Shown in pieces: positions 59,499 through 64,000 of a DNA stretch of 64,000 bases. Position numbers and translations under genes: made by a program. Every line of letters begins with the position of its first letter. Within the stretch, counting starts at the first letter, position 1. The notes under the pieces were generated by a model that did no database searches, was not told the DNA's origin, and was given only the letters and a program-made list of their open reading frames with translations. The DNA is taken from NCBI GenBank assembly GCA_964017185.1, contig OZ024880.1, forward strand, positions 44,343,071 to 44,407,070. The letters are read 5' to 3'. This stretch comes from Rugalucina vietnamica. Taxonomy: Eukaryota; Mollusca; Bivalvia; Lucinida; Lucinidae.

Positions 59499-60059
59499 GT
59501 CATTTTAATGTTTTAATGAAAATTCATGAATACGCAAGTGAGATAATTTCCATTACTTATCATAGGATAAAAGGGATATGTCTAAGCTTTAAAATGAGAC
59601 CAAGTTCAATGGTCTAGGATAAAAAACAATTGAGATATTTTCAATTTTCTATGTGTACCCCCATTATTGACGCAAAAAAATGAATAATTAGAGTAATTTA
59701 ATAAAATATAGCGTAAAACGCAAACGCCTCGACTTTCAGATGGCAGAAAACAGGATTTGATAGCTTTTTCAGTGTACTTTTAGAGAATAATAGTGTAGAA
59801 ATTTCCGTCGGGGAGGAAAGGGGGATATGGATAGCTAGAGAACTATTCCCTGCCGTTTTTTGTGTTAAAATGACGTTTTTTTAAATTATGGGGTATCGTA
59901 AATAACGTGTCGTTTCACCATTAAAGCTACCAGCAATGCAAGTCCCCCCGATTTTTTACAAGTCTACAAACATAGTCCTACATGAAAATCATAAGGGAAT
60001 TTGTTCAGGCCAGATGGTACCGACCCCCAAAATTTACGGTATTGGCTCATGGACCATGA

Positions 60060-62101
60060 ATCTGTCTCAGAACCTTCCTTTCTGAGTCATTCTAGTCCAC
60101 CTCGACCACACCTTGACTGTTATAATCCCAGCAGATTCTCTAATGATAATTTAACTTTGTTTCAATACACAGTTTAGTTATACAAGTAAACATAGGCTTC
60201 AATGCCAGGCAACCATTGGATTGTGTGGAACTTGTAGTAAATCTCAGGCTCTTTGTAGTAAAACTATCTCTAGACTGACTGTCCCAGTCGTCTTCACTCA
60301 AAAACCTAATTTAGGCATAAGTTTTACATTACATCGGGCATAATGTGTATTAGTTATTTCTTAATTTGCGTACAATAGTGTGCAGGATTCATCTAAGTAT
60401 TTGTGTATGGTCTTCCTTCTAAATTTTTAGGAATGCTCTTTCCATATAGGCTTTTCAGGATATTCACACTCATTTGCTTTGGTTTTCTTCAAAGGATGTC
60501 CCCCACAGTTTCTTTGATTCATTCCTTACCTGACCTGGTGAAAATCTGAGGACACATCTTATCCAAAATGAACAAAACTCAAAATATTCTTTCAACCCAA
60601 AGAAACACAAATCAGATTAATTAGGAAATAGGTGCAACAGACATCAATTCAATTGTAAATGCATAGTATGTCCAAAGATAAAGACCACCTAAGTCTAATT
60701 GGGTGTACTGTTTGGATGATCTGCATCTACAGGACCACTGGTCAGTTTGCAGGATTCTCCTCGTTTAGATTTGTCCCAAAAGTATTTGGGTTAATGAAGG
60801 GTCAGTACCCATTGAGATATTAAATGTTGTAATAGTTCACAAAATGTTTAGTGGCTCAAGTGAATTAAATTGAACCAAAGCACCACAAAATTCCCAAAAC
60901 ATTGTGCGTGCCAGGCAAAGACTCACATAGGCTAGTGCTGAAATACATGACATTAATTAATATGTAAGTACAGTAGTTAGCCAAAGGCGTAACTATCTTC
61001 AGACTTGACGGAATTTTGCACAGCCTGAGTGTAGGTTATACCAATTCTGTTTGAGGAGTTGTGGAGAATATTTTTGTGCTGTGGCTTTCACATGTTTAGC
61101 AGCTCAAGAGAATTAAATTGAAATCTACATTCCAAATTCTCTGCATCATTGTTATGATGGGTTAATCTGTTTGGGTGGCTACAGTTACAGCACAATTATG
61201 GTCTCATTCCGCAGAGTTTCTGCTTCTAGAACCCTAAGCCACCTTTAGAACCTGATCCTAAAAATGGAACTCTGATTCCATATCTACATCCGTCTCTGCA
61301 TTGAGTTCTCTTTTAGCCTTTAAACATGAATTGTATTTGCAAGTGCTAAAATTTTAGATTTATCTTTTCATCGACTAGTTTGGGTGCCTTCATTATCACC
61401 TGAACTACTTTTGAACAGTTGGTGTAGATAGTTTTGTTTTGGGCTCTTCGCCTGAGATTTGTCCCTGACTGAGAGGCTCTTACTGTAGTGTCACTCTCGC
61501 TGACCTGTTTTATCATGGATATTTTGGAATTAATACAAAATTATTTTTGTTGAAGTACACACACATGTCAGTATTTCTTAACTTTCATGTGTCTTGTCAT
61601 TAGTGCTATACAAATATTGGAATTTGGATGTTTTCTTCCAGAAATTATTTTGTTTGATATAGAAAGGAAAATACATAATGAAATTGAATGTAAAGTGTTC
61701 GGTGCCTATCTGTGCTTTATATGAAGGTCAACAATATTCTGTGTTGGATTACTCTTGGTGTGCTTTGGATTTGCCTTATAAGTGTATTTTACAACCTATG
61801 ACTGCATTTGCATTCTAATTTTCGTTTTAATGTTAAACTCATTGGCACCAATCAATATAAAAATAAAGTGAAACAAAAAAAGGACTTTCAATACACTTAT
61901 CAAATTTTTGTCCCTAGAAATATAGAAATCAAACATGGATTTCGATATTTGATCCTATATTTTCAATAAATTTGAGGCATTTAAGATAAATTTAAGATAA
62001 GAGCAAACTAGAAGCTTTTATGGAAGGCTATGGTTTCATTTGAAATTGATCGTCCCCTGTTCCTTTTAGTTTTACAAACATATCGCTTAGCCTGTCTGAT
62101 T
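60060..62101. other. Region without recognised gene
   Basis: AT-rich; a short block with TTTAGTGGCTCAAG and GAATTAAATTGAA is repeated at 60847 and 61095. No exon recognised. Confidence 0.5.
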
Positions 62102-62338
62102 TGAGCCGCATCGTGAGAAAACGGGCTTTTTGCCTAGGCGAAAACAAAGGCGCAGATCAGCTTCGCGGTAACCGCGAAGCTGATCAGCGCCTTTGTTTTC
62201 GCTACTCGGATAGTACAATTCCTCTTCTACTTAAATCCGAAATTTCAAGCTTCTAGCTCTTTTCTGAGCTTGTACAGGCCGGTTTGTGTCGGACCTGGTC
62301 GGAAACCCCGAAGACCGGTTTTCTCGCGTCGCGGCTCA
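62102..62338 (+). mobile_element. Family-1 palindromic MITE, young
   Basis: TT on both sides; nearly identical to the copy at 18109-18345. Confidence 0.95.
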
Positions 62339-62879
62339 TTTATTTAATCTAATTCTGTGGCCTTTATTGACTTTTTATACCCGTTCAAATAGATTTGATT
62401 AGCAATTGATTCCTTAAAATTTAATTGGAACTGTTAGCTTGCCTTCATTTTCAATAACAAACTCAGAAGGTCGATTTTAACAAATTTATTTGAAACTGAG
62501 TAGAAAAATTATTGTGAACCTTTCATGCTTTGGCCATGATCGCTATTTATGCACATTTCTGGATATTTTGAAATTCAGTGACATTGTCTGGATGAATTAA
62601 CAAGCAATTAAAAATGATCAATGAACAAAAAGCTGATATCAATTAAGCAAATATAATATCAATGCAGAAAAAGCAGACTGGGGTCTAAATAAGCATTCTA
62701 AAATTTGCCTTTATCATGGTTTGGATTGGTACAGTTTTAATGAATATTGAAAATCCTTTGAACAAGCAGAAAGTTTGTGCGTGGGCGGAAAGTCAAGGGT
62801 TAGAAAGTTACAAACACATCAGGATTAGTTAAGACCAGTTTTCTGAGGATGATTAAGCTGTGGATGATTTCTAATTGTT
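62339..62879. other. Region without recognised gene
   Basis: AT-rich, nothing recognised. Confidence 0.5.
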
Positions 62880-64000
62880 TGATTTGAATATAACTACTTG
62901 CATGGAATGTATAATTTTGTGGGGAAAACAATGTCAAAATTGTGGTGACATACATTTAATACACACCAATGTTGTGGATAGTATTGGGCCCAGTAAAGCT
63001 GAATTAATTGAATGTACTAAATGTTCAGTCTGACTTTATTGATGATATAAGGAAATTACATGGTCACTTTACCACAAGATTTGAAGATTGAATTTGCTTT
63101 GAACATATTTATTGTTGACATAATTTAGCTGTTCAAGTGGAAAATGGAAATAAGAATAAATGGGATTAGCTTAAAAGAGCCGAAAAAACATTATGTTGAA
63201 GGCAAAGGTTAATTTGATTATTAGTGGACTAATTCTAGATGAGAAGATAAAAGATGTAATAGATTTAAATGGAATTACTAGTAGAAGTGAAAATAATTTG
63301 GACAAGTGGCGATCAGTAGGAAGAAATATGAATGAAAAGAAGTATCCATTGTTACATAGTACAAGTACCCTAGACATGTTATATAGAGGGATATGCTCCA
63401 GACACAATATTGTTATAAACTCAGATGATTTTGATAAACTGCTTGAGTCCATAGAATCAGTGGACATGAAGGAAGTTCCATATTTATCCTGTATTGCTGG
63501 AGAACTGATCAACATTTAAAAAGTCTAAAAAAAAAAAAAAAAAAACATCCTCGTGTTTGGAAGTGGATTAGAAAAGGAATAAAGACAATGAAAGATTACA
63601 GTGATCATGTTATAATTGACAGAGTTGACATGAATGACAGTAATGAAATAGAAATGAGAGAAACTTTTCCATTGCTTGAGAAGGTATGTGAAGCTGACCC
63701 TCTTCAATCCAGTAACATGAAAGATACAAGTTGGATTGAGTTTGATACTGTGATATATGAACTAAGAAAATGTGAAAAATGGAAATGTGAAAAGTGTTTA
63801 CCAACCCAGAATGGTCGAATAGTGGATAGTAATGAAAATATACTTGATTGTTTTGACTTTGAAAAAGATGAATGGGTAATTGCTAGTGAGACTGAACTGG
63901 AAAATATTGTAACAGAAACAAAATCTGAAAGCTTGGGCAAAATTGATATTGAAAACAATGATGTTTCTGTAGGAAATTATGTTGAAAATGAAAGAGAAAC
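62880..64000 (+). other. Unrecognised coding-like block, runs off window
   Basis: Several open stretches in + frames with protein-like composition. The largest are 63193-63519 (starts MLKAKVNLIISGLILDEKIK) and one from about 63546 to the window end (includes RVWKWIRKGIKTMKDYSDHV). A Cys-rich piece with CMEC and CQNC lies near 62900-62960 and a CEKC further on near 63788. The block is AT-rich, has no splice-site logic I can defend, and contains a few breaks, so an old mobile-element gene or a decaying host gene are both possible. I do not recognise a family. Confidence 0.35.

Larger units (their letters stand above)
50548..60056. mobile_element. 9.5-kb DNA element B with tandem-repeat body
   Basis: Inverted ends over about 145 bp: both open TGGTCCATGAGC, then GGTACCA-CTG-CCTGAAC, then AATCGGGGGGAC and GGTAGCTTT. 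TGA occurs on both sides (50545-50547, 60057-60059). The body consists of direct 188-bp units in two blocks split by about 5 kb. The segment 59280-59660 is homologous to 42950-43210 in element A. No transposase frame seen. Could be two solo ends, but matching flanks favour one element. Confidence 0.65.

Overview
Eukaryotic, intron-rich, AT-rich DNA packed with short transposons. The only host gene I can name is a CLASP (CLIP-associating protein, CLASP1/2-like) gene on the + strand. Its exons lie between about 18.5 and 47.9 kb and encode the TOG2 HEAT-repeat domain and the Ser/Arg-rich linker on either side of it. No TOG1 or C-terminal TOG exons were seen, so the gene probably runs past both ends of the window. 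Retention of a metazoan CLASP domain order, together with the repeat families (repeats opening GCTCACCTGAGCC, tRNA-derived SINEs ending GGGACGTTAAAC), suggests a bivalve mollusc; that is an inference from repeat style, not a proof.

Layout: 0-18.5 kb has no recognisable exon and consists of transposon debris: a foldback element (3.26-7.07 kb), a Helentron-like element (7.73-8.25 kb), SINEs, palindromic MITEs and a 1.55-kb Harbinger-like element (14.94-16.49 kb). 18.5-36.4 kb holds a candidate alternative first exon, then linker and TOG2 exons in phase agreement, separated by introns full of family-1 MITEs, two Helentron-like elements and a 59-bp minisatellite. 36.4-47.9 kb holds two or three small phase-1 linker exons and, between them, a SINE split by a 4.2-kb transposon and a Helentron-like element. 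47.9-64 kb is intron or intergenic DNA dominated by a 9.5-kb inverted-repeat element built from a tandem repeat of about 188 bp. The last 1.1 kb carries an unrecognised coding-like block that leaves the window.

Reading order of the gene: (18505-18577) + 21042-21206 + 22483-22527 + 25058-25134 + 27232-27324 + 28183-28328 + 31443-31578 + 32378-32448 + 33272-33409 + 34240-34446 + 35549-35610 + (36393-36425) + 46298-46333 + 47618-47860; brackets mark uncertain exons. Every junction keeps the reading frame. The most interesting observations are two truncated echoes of TOG2 exons just upstream of the real ones (one differing only at third codon positions), a family of at least 20 palindromic MITEs whose stem bases change in pairs and which sit within about 20 bp of splice sites, and a pair of related large transposons without visible genes whose exact ends are given by nested insertions.
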